Source: JANOYY01 sp031418035 (GTDB lineage Bacteria > Actinomycetota > Acidimicrobiia > Acidimicrobiales > JANYDT01). From it: a stretch of 36,613 nt of DNA. The notes beneath the pieces are model-generated. The model searched no databases. It had not been told where the DNA came from and was given only the letters and a program-made list of their open reading frames with translations. Position 1 is the stretch's first letter. Every line of letters begins with the position of its first letter. Positions 1-8,005 of this stretch are shown here, piece by piece. The position numbers and the translations under genes were made by a program. The stretch spans positions 1-36,613 of the forward strand of contig JANOWU010000229.1 in assembly GCA_031418035.1 (NCBI GenBank). Reading direction: 5' to 3'.

Positions 1-10
1 GGCTGGTGGT

Positions 11-40
11 GCTTTTGGCCCCCTTGGGTTGCTTTTGGCC
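11..40. repeat. 10-bp direct repeat in a short non-coding edge
   Basis: GCTTTTGGCC occurs at 11-20 and again at 31-40, exactly 20 bp apart. The flanking TTGGGT (24-29) and ACCCAA (47-52) could form a 6-bp stem with a 17-nt loop. The sequence is cut by the window edge, so its full extent cannot be judged. I see no gene in 1-138. Confidence 0.4.
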
Positions 41-76
41 GGGCTCACCCAACCAAACGGGTGCCAAACGCACCAC

Positions 77-138
77 AAGCTCGGAAGGAAGAAAGCTCGG
101 GAGGGAGGCCTAGGGAGAAGGAAGGGGCGGGGAGCGGG
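77..138 (-). terminator. possible Rho-utilisation (C/U-rich) region after rpiB
   Basis: The stretch just past the rpiB stop codon is almost pure purine on the plus strand. The rpiB transcript would therefore be strongly C/U-rich and G-poor here for about 60 nt, which is the usual character of a Rho loading site. There is no hairpin with a U tract. This is an inference from composition only. Confidence 0.3.
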
Positions 139-567
139 TTAGCCGAGTTTGTCGACGCGGGGCTGGTGACGGCCCCCGGCGAACGGTGTGGCGAGGAAGA
201 CCTCGAGGGCTTCTTTGGCGACTTCGACGCCGATCAGGCGCTCACCGAAGCAGATGATGTTCGCATCGTTGTGCTCTCGCGAGAGCCGGGCCGCGGTCAC
301 GTCGTGCACGAGGGCAGCCCGAGCACCACCCACGCGATTCGCGGCGATCGAGATGCCGATCCCCGACCCGCACACGCACACGCCCAGGTGAACGTCGCCC
401 GCCACGACCGCCTTCGCCACCGCAGTGCCGAAATCGGGATAGTCAACCGTCGTGCGGTCGTGGGCCCCGAGGTCGACCACCTCGTGTCCGGCCTCACGCA
501 GCAGATCCGCCAGCGTCGACTTGAGCCCAAACCCGGCGTGGTCCGATCCGACAGCAATTCGCGACAT
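139..567 (-). CDS. rpiB: ribose-5-phosphate isomerase B
   Basis: RpiB interconverts ribose 5-phosphate and ribulose 5-phosphate in the pentose phosphate pathway, in the cytoplasm. The 142-residue length and full-length motifs fit the RpiB/LacAB family: GSDHAGF at 7-13, DYPDFG at 42-47, CGSGIGISIAANR from residue 66, and the REHNDAN segment near 97-103. Cys66 matches the catalytic cysteine of the E. coli-type enzyme; the mycobacterial type lacks it. The gene starts at ATG 567, only 9 bp after the stop of the upstream kinase gene, and is the last gene of the minus-strand run that begins with tldD. No strong Shine-Dalgarno sequence is seen, so translation may depend on coupling. The identity is secure; activity on other aldoses such as allose 6-phosphate cannot be excluded. 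Confidence 0.95.
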   Translation of the reverse strand: MSRIAVGSDHAGFGLKSTLADLLREAGHEVVDLGAHDRTTVDYPDFGTAVAKAVVAGDVHLGVCVCGSGIGISIAANRVGGARAALVHDVTAARLSREHNDANIICFGERLIGVEVAKEALEVFLATPFAGGRHQPRVDKLG

Positions 568-576
568 GTTCCCAGC

Positions 577-1128
577 CTACTCGTACGGCTGATCGCCGCG
601 AAGAATCATATGTGCACATTCGATTGGACGATCCCGCTCGACATACGCGAGCTCGTTCGGCATCCACACCGTGACCCAGCGCTCACGTGAGGCTTCCCCG
701 TCGCGGGCGACGCCACGAGCCAGCCGGGTGTCGGCGGGAGTGTCGACCCAGACACGGAGGGCGAGGTCGTGCCGGAACATTTCGTGAAGCGCACACACCC
801 CCTCGACTATCACCAGGCCACGTGGTTCGACCACACAACGCGTACCCTCGACGCCGCTCGCCCAGTCCCACTCCACGTACGACGCCTCGTTCCCGGTGAG
901 GAGGACGTCGATCACCTCGGTGCGTAACCGATCCAAGTCGAACGTGGTGCCGTTGAAGAACTGATCGGTCGCCACAACCTGTGTGCCGGGAACCGAGCTG
1001 GCGATCGAACGGGCCAGCGTCGTTTTCCCACTTGCGCCATGGCCACCGATCCCCATCAGCACGAGAGCCCCCGGACGTGTCGACCAGAACTTCGATTCGA
1101 TCTGGTCGAGAAGCGCACCCAGTTGCAT
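577..1128 (-). CDS. uridine kinase-like P-loop nucleoside kinase
   Basis: A 183-residue P-loop kinase. The Walker A motif GHGASGKTT lies at 29-37 and follows a short hydrophobic strand. DQFF at 55-58 and VIVEGVCAL at 106-114 match the substrate-binding and Walker B-like segments of the uridine kinase/phosphoribulokinase fold. The C-terminal YVERDRPIECAHMIL segment (162-176) is also typical of the uridine kinase-like group. The likely reaction is ATP-dependent phosphorylation of a nucleoside or a similar small hydroxyl compound. It lies 6 bp after the hydroxyacid dehydrogenase gene and 9 bp before rpiB, so it is very likely co-transcribed with pentose and one-carbon genes. It is shorter than canonical Udk (about 210 residues), so the exact substrate is uncertain and no gene symbol is given. 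Confidence 0.8.
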   Translation of the reverse strand: MQLGALLDQIESKFWSTRPGALVLMGIGGHGASGKTTLARSIASSVPGTQVVATDQFFNGTTFDLDRLRTEVIDVLLTGNEASYVEWDWASGVEGTRCVVEPRGLVIVEGVCALHEMFRHDLALRVWVDTPADTRLARGVARDGEASRERWVTVWMPNELAYVERDRPIECAHMILRGDQPYE

Positions 1129-1134
1129 GAGCGA

Positions 1135-2058
1135 TCAGTAACCGCGGTTGCGATCGACCATGCTGGGCACCGGTTCACCGGCACGATAGGCTCGCATACC
1201 ATTTGCAGCTGATTCCGCAACCGCATCGGCAGTGCTGGCCGCAGCCACGTGCGGCATCACGGTGACACGAGGGTGGGTCCAGAAGGGATGATCGTCAGGC
1301 AGCGGTTCGACGGTGAAAACGTCGAGGACTGCGTGTTCGATACGACCCGAATCGAGGGCGGCGAGAAGCGCATCGTCGACGACGTGTCGGCCCCGTCCCG
1401 CATTCACAATCGACGCACCAGGGCGACACATCGAGAGGAATCCGTGGTCGATGATGTGAGCGGTGTCGGGGGTGAGCGGTAGGAGATTCACGACGATCGC
1501 GCTCGACTCGAGCAACGTCGCCAAACCCTGAGCGCCGACGAGCACGGAGGGGTCATCGGCTCGAACGGTTCGCCCCCACAGTCGCACGGGAAATCCGAGC
1601 GCCCGCAGCGCCTGGGCGCTGAACGACCCGAGGACTCCCGCACCGAGTATCGCCACGGGACATTCGGCCGCCACCGGTTGGCTCAGTTCGAGCCAGGACC
1701 GACGCTCCTGCTGCGAGAGGTACTCGGGGAATCGTCGGTGCACGTACAAAACTGATGCGGCGACGAATTCCGCCATGGACTGCGACATCGAGGACGCCAC
1801 CATGCGCGCCACGGCAACGTGAGGGGGAAAGTCGGGGTTGGCAAGGAGCTTGTCGACGCCGGCCCACAGGCACTGCACGAACTGGAGGTTCGTGTACCGC
1901 TCGAGCCCGGTCGTGATTCCTTCGACGAACGCGGCATCGATGTCGTCTGTACGAGCCTCCGCCTCTGACGGGAGCAGGAGCTCCTCCCCGGGAAGCAGCG
2001 GCGCGAGACGAGAACGCCACGTCGGTGCATCTTCGACTTCTACGACGGTTACACCCAC
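1135..2058 (-). CDS. D-isomer-specific 2-hydroxyacid dehydrogenase (GhrA-like)
   Basis: A 307-residue NAD(P)-dependent dehydrogenase. The Rossmann glycine motif GAGVLG is at 139-144, followed by a basic WGRT segment (161-164) that hints at NADPH use. Catalytic residues of the family are visible: Arg222 in NAGRGR, Glu251 in VEPLP and His270 in MPHVAA. The short N-terminal catalytic half and the overall shape are closest to glyoxylate/hydroxypyruvate reductase A, so the likely role is reduction of glyoxylate or hydroxypyruvate. The GTG start at 2058 overlaps the end of the cyclo-ligase gene by 10 bp, with a good GGGAG Shine-Dalgarno sequence inside that gene, which indicates translational coupling. 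The substrate is inferred from the family only. Confidence 0.85.
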   Translation of the reverse strand: MGVTVVEVEDAPTWRSRLAPLLPGEELLLPSEAEARTDDIDAAFVEGITTGLERYTNLQFVQCLWAGVDKLLANPDFPPHVAVARMVASSMSQSMAEFVAASVLYVHRRFPEYLSQQERRSWLELSQPVAAECPVAILGAGVLGSFSAQALRALGFPVRLWGRTVRADDPSVLVGAQGLATLLESSAIVVNLLPLTPDTAHIIDHGFLSMCRPGASIVNAGRGRHVVDDALLAALDSGRIEHAVLDVFTVEPLPDDHPFWTHPRVTVMPHVAAASTADAVAESAANGMRAYRAGEPVPSMVDRNRGY

Positions 2059-2606
2059 AGTTCTTCTCCCACGACGGGCCCGGACTCGGTGATGACGAAA
2101 TGCATCGGTGTGTCGGTCGGCTCCACCGTCAGACTATCGATTCGTTGCGCGTCGAACGCCACGCACACTCGCCGACCCGTGACGCGAGCTAGTGCCCGGT
2201 CGTAGTACCCGCGTCCGTTTCCGATCCTGTTCCCGGCGAGGTCGAACCCGACGCACGGCACCACGATCATCTCGGCCTGCGCCAGGTCAACCTCGACTGA
2301 GCGGTCTTCGAACAGGAGGAACCGCATCGATGTGGGACCGGTGACTTCCGGAACGATGAGCCGCTTGCCGGAGCCTCGAATCGCCTCATTGAGTTCAGCG
2401 GTCTGGACCTCCGAGTGCATCCACTCATACGACGCCACCGTCGCAGCGGTAGCAAACGTCGAACTGGAACAAATATGTCCACAGATGAGTTTGCTTGCCG
2501 TTTCCCGATACTCGGGACTGAGTGACTTTCTCCCGTCGCGAGCTTGTCGACGCTGTGCCTGCTTCGCGAGCTTCGTCGCGTCGGCGTCGTCGGTGGTCTC
2601 CGCCAC
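2049..2606 (-). CDS. 5-formyltetrahydrofolate cyclo-ligase
   Basis: This enzyme converts 5-formyl-THF to 5,10-methenyl-THF with ATP, recycling a dead-end folate. The 185-residue protein has the family hallmarks: a basic N-terminal helix with KQAQRRQARDGRKSL (15-29), KRLIVPEV (81-88), the nucleotide-binding RIGNGRGYYDR at 127-137, and PTDTPMHFVITE at 163-174. The start is GTG at 2606, only 4 bp downstream of the tldE stop codon. The 3' end overlaps the next gene by 10 bp. Its place between peptide-processing genes (tldD/tldE) and a hydroxypyruvate/glyoxylate-type reductase suggests a housekeeping operon linked to one-carbon metabolism rather than a dedicated pathway. Identity is secure. Confidence 0.93.
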   Translation of the reverse strand: MAETTDDADATKLAKQAQRRQARDGRKSLSPEYRETASKLICGHICSSSTFATAATVASYEWMHSEVQTAELNEAIRGSGKRLIVPEVTGPTSMRFLLFEDRSVEVDLAQAEMIVVPCVGFDLAGNRIGNGRGYYDRALARVTGRRVCVAFDAQRIDSLTVEPTDTPMHFVITESGPVVGEELWV

Positions 2607-2610
2607 CGGG

Positions 2611-3993
2611 TCAGGACCCGGAGAGGGACACGTTGGCTATGGCCAGCGTGACACCCGCCGAGCCGCCAGGCAACCATTCCAGGTCGGAACCGATGGCACT
2701 GATGTCCATCAGCATCCGCTGAATCGTGGACGCAATCGTGAACTCCTTGATGGGTTCAGCCAGTTCACCGTCACGGATGACAAGACCTTCCGCGCCGACC
2801 GAGAAGTCGCCGCTCACTGGGTTCACGCCGGAGTGAATCCCGCTCACGGACTGGATCAGCACGCCGTCACCCACTGCGGTGCGCACGGCTTCGGGTGACT
2901 GGGTTCCCGGCACGACGGAAAGCGCGCGACAACCTACGCCCGGCGTCCCTTTGAACCCGCCCCGCACTGCCGAACCGGTCGATACCACGCCGTTCCCCGC
3001 CCGGCGCGCCGAAACCGAGTTGTGCACGAAACCCTGCAGAACGCCACCCTCGATCAGGCTGATACGACGCGTGGCGAGACCTTCGGCGTCGAACGGGGTG
3101 GCGCCGTACGCGTCGGGGTTGATGGGGTCATCAGTGAGCGTGAGCGCATCGACGGCGACCTGCTGGCCGACTCGGTCGGCAAACAGCGACCGGCCCTTCA
3201 GCACGGCCTCACCGTTGACGGTGCCACCCAAGATTCCGAGGAGCGACGACGTGACGTACGGGTCGAACACCACCGTGGTCGTTCGCGACGCGGGCTTCTT
3301 CGCTCCGAGGAGACGCGTCGCCCGCTCCACCGACATCGCGGCGGCGCGTGCGAGGTCGAGTTCGCTCGGCTCTCGTCCGACGGAGTAGCCGAATCCGGTT
3401 TGGGTTTCATCGTCGGCGCCGGCGATTGCGAAAGCGACCAGTGAACAGCCGCTGCGCCGATACGACGACCGTATGCCCACTGATGATGCGATCGCTACTT
3501 CCAGGAGGCCGTCACCGTACGACGCCGACCGCAGAGACCGAATCCGGGAATCTCCGGCGCGAACGGCGCGCTCGAGTTCCATCGCCAATGCGATTTTGTC
3601 GGCCGTGGGGTAGCTGCGCAGCGACTCCCGCCAAAGATCGAGGTTGGCCGCAGCGTGCCCGTCGGGCGCAGTGAGGCCGAGGAACGGATCGGGTGTGCCG
3701 AAGGTCGCGTTGTCGCGTGCTTCGAGCAGGGTTGCGTGCAGCGACTCGTCGTCGAAGGTGCCGCAGTACGCGAACCCCTGCCGGGCGCCGTCGGGCCCGG
3801 GAATCACGACTCGGATGCCCACGCCATCGGACTCCGCGGTCGCCAGTGTTTCGATGTCGCCCTGGTATACCTCGACCTCGGTGTCGACGGAATGGGCGAC
3901 GTAGGCTTCGATCTGTTCGTTGTCCCCACCCCAACCGACGACTCGATCGGCGATATCGGTGAGGTCGAGTTTCGTAGATGCCGTAGCGCTCAT
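2611..3993 (-). CDS. tldE: TldE/PmbA-family protease partner subunit
   Basis: In other bacteria TldE (PmbA) forms a complex with TldD that degrades unfolded peptides and trims some modified peptides. The 460-residue protein has the PmbA fold signatures: VEVYQGDIETL near residues 32-42, GDSRIRSLRSASYG in the middle and a conserved C-terminal GVNPVSGDFSVGAEG segment. It lacks the HExxxH motif of its partner, as expected for the non-catalytic subunit. I chose the ATG at 3993-3991 because it forms an ATGA overlap with the tldD stop and starts with family-like sequence. An open frame continues upstream to 4080, but that part lies inside tldD. The pair is thus translationally coupled. The natural substrate here is unknown. 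Confidence 0.93.
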   Translation of the reverse strand: MSATASTKLDLTDIADRVVGWGGDNEQIEAYVAHSVDTEVEVYQGDIETLATAESDGVGIRVVIPGPDGARQGFAYCGTFDDESLHATLLEARDNATFGTPDPFLGLTAPDGHAAANLDLWRESLRSYPTADKIALAMELERAVRAGDSRIRSLRSASYGDGLLEVAIASSVGIRSSYRRSGCSLVAFAIAGADDETQTGFGYSVGREPSELDLARAAAMSVERATRLLGAKKPASRTTTVVFDPYVTSSLLGILGGTVNGEAVLKGRSLFADRVGQQVAVDALTLTDDPINPDAYGATPFDAEGLATRRISLIEGGVLQGFVHNSVSARRAGNGVVSTGSAVRGGFKGTPGVGCRALSVVPGTQSPEAVRTAVGDGVLIQSVSGIHSGVNPVSGDFSVGAEGLVIRDGELAEPIKEFTIASTIQRMLMDISAIGSDLEWLPGGSAGVTLAIANVSLSGS

Positions 3994-5390
3994 CGGGCCG
4001 TACCTCCAACGGTAATACCCTGTACACGTAAGGTTGGGTTCCCGTCGGATACGGGCACGCCCTGGCCGTCTTTGCCACATGTGCCGACGCCGGTCGCGAA
4101 ATCGTTGCCGATTGCATCGATCGACTGGAGCACCTCAGGGCCGTTGCCGATCAGGTTTGCGTCGCGCAGTGGTTCGGTGATCTCGCCGTTCTCGATGAGG
4201 TACGCCTCGACCATGCCGAACACGAAGTCACCGGTCGCGGTGTTGACCTGACCACCGCCGAGTTTGGCGCAGTACACGCCGGACTCGGTTCCGGCAACGA
4301 TGCTCGCCGGGTCCTCACTGCCAGCCAGAAGATACGTGTTGGTCATGCGGACGATGGGGAGGAACTGGTAGCTCTGACGTCGACCGTTCCCCGAAGGCGC
4401 GTGGTTCTCCTTCTTGGCGTGTCGAAGATCCCACATGTAGTCGGTGAGGATGCCGTCGTCGATGAGGACGTTGCGACGTGTCGCGTTGCCTTCGTCGTCG
4501 ATTGCGCTCGTTCCCCATTCGCGGGCGTAGCTTCCGTCGTCGACGATGGTCACGCCAGCCGCGGCGACGCGCTGGCCCACCTTGTTCCGGAAGACGCTCG
4601 TGTCTTTCGCGACGAGATCGGCTTCGAGCCCGTGCCCGCAGGCCTCATGAAACATCGTCCCCCCGGCGCCCTGGTTCAACACGATGGTGACCTTCGCCGA
4701 CGGGGCGGGTCGGGCGTTGAGTTTCGTAAGCGCGCGTGTCGCTGCTTTACGGGCAATCTCGTCGATGTCGTATTCGTCGAAGAGCTCCCAACCGATGGTC
4801 TTGGCAGCAACGTCGTAGCCGGTTTGCATGCCCCCGTCACCGAGCGCGACGGCCTGGACCATCAACCGAGTGCGTATCACCTCGTCCGACGCCAACACAC
4901 CATCGGAGTTCGCCACCAGAATCCTTCGCCGCGAGTCGCCATAGCCGACGGTGACCTGACGAATCGCGGCTCCAGCGGCTCGTGCTGCGGCATCCCCACG
5001 CTGGAGAAGTTCGACCTTGCGCGACTTCGGTATGTCGATGGGCGAACGAAGCACGACGTGCGGTGCAACAACATGGCGACGCGAAAGCACGACCTCGCGC
5101 ACACCTCCGCCGCCGTTTCGCGCGGCCGCAGCCGCTGCGGCCGCCGCAGTGGCGAGTCCTGCCTCGGAAAGATCGGTGGTGTGCGCAAAGCCGGTCGTGT
5201 CACCGGTGATGACGCGGATACCAGCGCCGCGTTCGCGGCCGCTGGTGAGCTCCTCGACCCGACCGTCGTCGAGCAACGCCGAAGAGTTCACCTTGTCTTC
5301 GGCGAACACCTCCGCAAAATCGCCACCCGATTTCAACGCGGCGGTCAACGTACGCTGGAGAACGTCGGCATCGATCAGTTCGGTACTCAC
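3990..5390 (-). CDS. tldD: TldD metalloprotease
   Basis: TldD is the catalytic subunit of the TldD/TldE zinc metalloprotease. The 466-residue protein contains the family motif HEACGH at 248-253 in GTMFHEACGHGLEAD, plus the C-terminal GGGQVNTATGDFVFG and TCGKDGQGVPVSDGNPTLR-like segments. A run of nine alanines (82-90) follows a predicted N-terminal helix and is encoded by a GC-rich stretch near 5120-5150. The GTG start at 5390 is the first gene of the minus-strand operon that runs to rpiB. The divergent PAP2 gene begins at 5541, so the operon promoter should lie in 5391-5540; I see no confident promoter hexamers there. No precursor-peptide gene for TldD/E trimming is visible nearby, so a general peptide-clearing role is likely. 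Confidence 0.95.
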   Translation of the reverse strand: MSTELIDADVLQRTLTAALKSGGDFAEVFAEDKVNSSALLDDGRVEELTSGRERGAGIRVITGDTTGFAHTTDLSEAGLATAAAAAAAAARNGGGGVREVVLSRRHVVAPHVVLRSPIDIPKSRKVELLQRGDAAARAAGAAIRQVTVGYGDSRRRILVANSDGVLASDEVIRTRLMVQAVALGDGGMQTGYDVAAKTIGWELFDEYDIDEIARKAATRALTKLNARPAPSAKVTIVLNQGAGGTMFHEACGHGLEADLVAKDTSVFRNKVGQRVAAAGVTIVDDGSYAREWGTSAIDDEGNATRRNVLIDDGILTDYMWDLRHAKKENHAPSGNGRRQSYQFLPIVRMTNTYLLAGSEDPASIVAGTESGVYCAKLGGGQVNTATGDFVFGMVEAYLIENGEITEPLRDANLIGNGPEVLQSIDAIGNDFATGVGTCGKDGQGVPVSDGNPTLRVQGITVGGTAR

Positions 5391-5540
5391 GTGTCACTTC
5401 GCTTTCGGCTGAAATCTGGCCACCAAAAAGCCCAGATCATGTCTTATCGTCCATCTTGGTCCAGTACTCAACCTTCGGGAGCGATTGCCTGTTCCCGAAT
5501 CGCCAGTTTGGCCCGGCCGAAGCCCGTAGGCTCTGCGGCC

Positions 5541-6368
5541 ATGAGTTCGACGTCCCAGGGCAGCAGCACGCGCCCGAAAGCCCGGTGGACGGGCGAGCGG
5601 GGCAAATTGCGCGTGGCGACGGAGGTGCTCTACTGCGGTGCGTTCTATGCCCTGTATACGGTGGTCCGAAACAGTCAGGGCTCCAATCGCGGGTCGAAGC
5701 AGCAGGCGTTCACCAATGCGGAGCGAATCATCCGATGGGAAAAAGCCCTTGCGATGTACTTCGAACGCCAGGCCCAGGAGGCGTTTCTTGGCGCCAAGTG
5801 GCTGTTCCAATTTCTCAACACCTGGTACGGGACAGCCCATTTCATCGTCACCTTTATCGCCTTTGCCTGGTGTTTCCTACGACGCCCGGACCGATACCGC
5901 CGCGTCCGTAACACCATCGGCGTCATGACGGCCCTCGCCCTCATCGGGTTCGCCTTCTTCCCGTTGATGCCACCGCGCCTGCTCCCGCTGTCGTACGGCT
6001 ACGTCGATTCGCTGAAGACGTTCGGGGGCCCGTGGTCGTTCGAGTCCGGACCGGTTGCGAAAGTGTCGAATCAATACGCAGCGATGCCGAGCCTGCACTT
6101 TGGGTGGTCAACCTGGTGCACGTACACCTTGTGGCCCTGGGCGCAGAATGCGCGTACCGGTGCGCGACGATGGATCCGTTTTGCGCTGTTGGTCGCATAC
6201 CCGTTCGTCACCTTGTTCGCGATCGTCGTGACCGCGAACCACTACGTGCTCGACGCCGCGGGAGGTTTGGTCGTCTTCGCGATCGGGCTCTGGGTCGGGA
6301 AGTGGATCGACCGGGCCGCGGTCATCGACCGTGTGCGTCTCCGGGCTCCCGTCGACACCGAGTTGTGA
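5541..6368 (+). CDS. PAP2/Aur1-like integral membrane phosphatase
   Basis: A 275-residue multi-pass membrane protein of the type-2 phosphatidic acid phosphatase superfamily, inositolphosphotransferase (Aur1/Ipt1)-like branch. Hydrophobic segments lie near 28-42, 97-112, 126-148, 214-232 and 240-254. The two catalytic motifs are visible: PSLHFGWS at 183-190 with His186, and NHYVLDAAGG at 233-242 with His234 and Asp238. The expected role is hydrolysis or transfer of a lipid phosphate group at the membrane. The open frame extends far upstream, but that part is antisense to tldD. The ATG at 5541 gives a normal N terminus and is preceded by TAGGCT 8 nt upstream, which would suit a near-leaderless transcript. 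It stands alone between a divergent and a convergent neighbour. The substrate is unknown. Confidence 0.82.
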   Translation: MSSTSQGSSTRPKARWTGERGKLRVATEVLYCGAFYALYTVVRNSQGSNRGSKQQAFTNAERIIRWEKALAMYFERQAQEAFLGAKWLFQFLNTWYGTAHFIVTFIAFAWCFLRRPDRYRRVRNTIGVMTALALIGFAFFPLMPPRLLPLSYGYVDSLKTFGGPWSFESGPVAKVSNQYAAMPSLHFGWSTWCTYTLWPWAQNARTGARRWIRFALLVAYPFVTLFAIVVTANHYVLDAAGGLVVFAIGLWVGKWIDRAAVIDRVRLRAPVDTEL

Positions 6369-6433
6369 TCCTTCACTCGAGTTGAGCGGTCCCGTAGCGC
6401 AGTCCCGCGCGCATTGCAGGCGCTGTGACACCG

Positions 6434-8005
6434 TCAGTCCGGCGCGGCGCCGCCCTCGGCGATGCGACGGTTCATGTAGTCGTCGAGCTCGGCGGCGATC
6501 GCATCATCGAGGGCCGGAGGTTCAAAGCTCGCCAGCGTCCGGTTCTTGACGGTGTTCGCTCTTTGCGTCGCGGTAGTTGAACCGTTCTCGGTCCACTGCC
6601 CGAAGTTCTGGCGAGTGAAGACCAACGGTTCGTAGAACGCATGCTCGTAGCGCTCCAGTGTGTGCTCCGTTCCGAAGAAATGACCACCCGGCGGCACGGC
6701 AGCGACGATGTCGAAGGCCAATTCATCCGTATGCATATCAATTGGCGTGAAGGACTCTGCGATCATCTGCAACATCTCGACATCGAGAATGAACTTTTCG
6801 AACGACGCACAGAGACCTCCCTCCTGCCATCCCGCTGCATGGATGATCATGTTGCTTCCGCCCAGCACTGCCCCGTAGGTGTTGATCATCGTCTCGTAGC
6901 CTGCCTGCGCGTCTTCGGTGTTCGAGGTGCTCGATCCCGACGATCGCCACGGCAGCTTTACGTGGCGGGCAAGTTGGCCGCTGGCGATCGCCCCTTTCAT
7001 GGCCTCCGGGGTTCCGAACGCTGGCGAACCCGAGCGCATGTCCACGTTGGAGGTGAATGCGCCATAGATGACCGGGGCACCAGCGCGGGCGAGCTGCGAG
7101 AGGGTAACTGCGGCAAGGAGTTCTGTGTGCTGCAGAAGCAGTGCGCCGGCGAGCGACACGGGCGCCATTGCACCAGCCAACGTAAACGGGGTCATCACGC
7201 ACGCCTGACCGGCGCGAGCTGAGTCGATGATGCCAAGCGACATCGGGATGTCGAGCTGACGGGGCGAGTTCGTGTTGATGTTCGTCCAACAGTGCGGCGC
7301 TGACTGAAACTCTTCGACCGAAACGCCATGAGAGATGCGCGCCATTTCGAACGAGTCTTCAAGTATTCGTCGGCCGCGCGAGTAGACGAACAGGGCCTTG
7401 TCGGAAAGGCTGACCATCGAGCGGGTCGTCACGAGATGTCGAATGTTGATGGGAACGTCTTGCGCCTCAACCGCTGGACTTAGGGAGTGAACGACATCGA
7501 AAGACTGGGAGAGCCGGACGAAGTTCTCGAAGTCGTCGAGTGTCCCGGGACGTCGGCCCCGCTCGAGATCCGATGCGTAGGGCGGACCGGCGGCGGGCGT
7601 GAAGACCAGTGAGTTGCCGCCGAGGGTCAGGTTGCGGTTGCGGTTTCGGGCGGCAATCTCGAATGAACTCGGGGCGAGGGCCATCGCTGCCTCGACCACG
7701 TCGGTTGGGATCCGCACCATCGCATCGTCGTGGTTAACCACAGCACCGCCGTCGGCGAAGATGCGTCGAGCTTCGGGAAGCAGGACCTTCATGCCGTGGT
7801 CCTGCAACATTCGTAAGGCTTCGCGGTGGATGTGCGCGACATGATCATCGCTCAACACACGCAACGGCTCGAAGGGAGACCTCAGCTGTCGATAGCCCTC
7901 GGTCGAGCGGCCGTCGCGCCCGGTTCTCGTTGCCTGTCGTGTGCCGCGGCGAACGCGGGCCCGCTCCTTCGGCTCGTGTTCGGGTTGTGATTCGCTGGTG
8001 GTCAT
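6434..8005 (-). CDS. MttB-superfamily (non-pyrrolysine) methyltransferase
   Basis: A 523-residue member of the trimethylamine methyltransferase (MttB/COG5598) superfamily. These proteins transfer a methyl group from quaternary or tertiary amines (glycine betaine, carnitine, trimethylamine) to a corrinoid protein. Family features seen include a charged variable N-terminal tail, the FTPAAGPPYASDLERG segment, the TRSMVSLSDKALFVYSRG segment and a conserved C-terminal GGHFFGTEHTLERYEHAFY segment. The reading frame is continuous with no internal amber codon, so it is of the non-pyrrolysine type. The ATG at 8005 overlaps the stop of the upstream FAD oxidoreductase gene by ATGA, so the two are translationally coupled. 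No corrinoid-protein gene is in the window. The substrate is inferred, not shown. Confidence 0.85.
   Translation of the reverse strand: MTTSESQPEHEPKERARVRRGTRQATRTGRDGRSTEGYRQLRSPFEPLRVLSDDHVAHIHREALRMLQDHGMKVLLPEARRIFADGGAVVNHDDAMVRIPTDVVEAAMALAPSSFEIAARNRNRNLTLGGNSLVFTPAAGPPYASDLERGRRPGTLDDFENFVRLSQSFDVVHSLSPAVEAQDVPINIRHLVTTRSMVSLSDKALFVYSRGRRILEDSFEMARISHGVSVEEFQSAPHCWTNINTNSPRQLDIPMSLGIIDSARAGQACVMTPFTLAGAMAPVSLAGALLLQHTELLAAVTLSQLARAGAPVIYGAFTSNVDMRSGSPAFGTPEAMKGAIASGQLARHVKLPWRSSGSSTSNTEDAQAGYETMINTYGAVLGGSNMIIHAAGWQEGGLCASFEKFILDVEMLQMIAESFTPIDMHTDELAFDIVAAVPPGGHFFGTEHTLERYEHAFYEPLVFTRQNFGQWTENGSTTATQRANTVKNRTLASFEPPALDDAIAAELDDYMNRRIAEGGAAPD

Noticed and set aside
4401..5540. Long plus-strand open frame continuous with the PAP2 gene
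   Set aside because: It is antisense to tldD and has no PAP2-like or other recognisable sequence; the real gene begins at about 5541.
6434..8005. Pyrrolysine-containing MttB
   Set aside because: The frame is continuous for 523 codons without an in-frame amber codon, so a non-pyrrolysine type is indicated.
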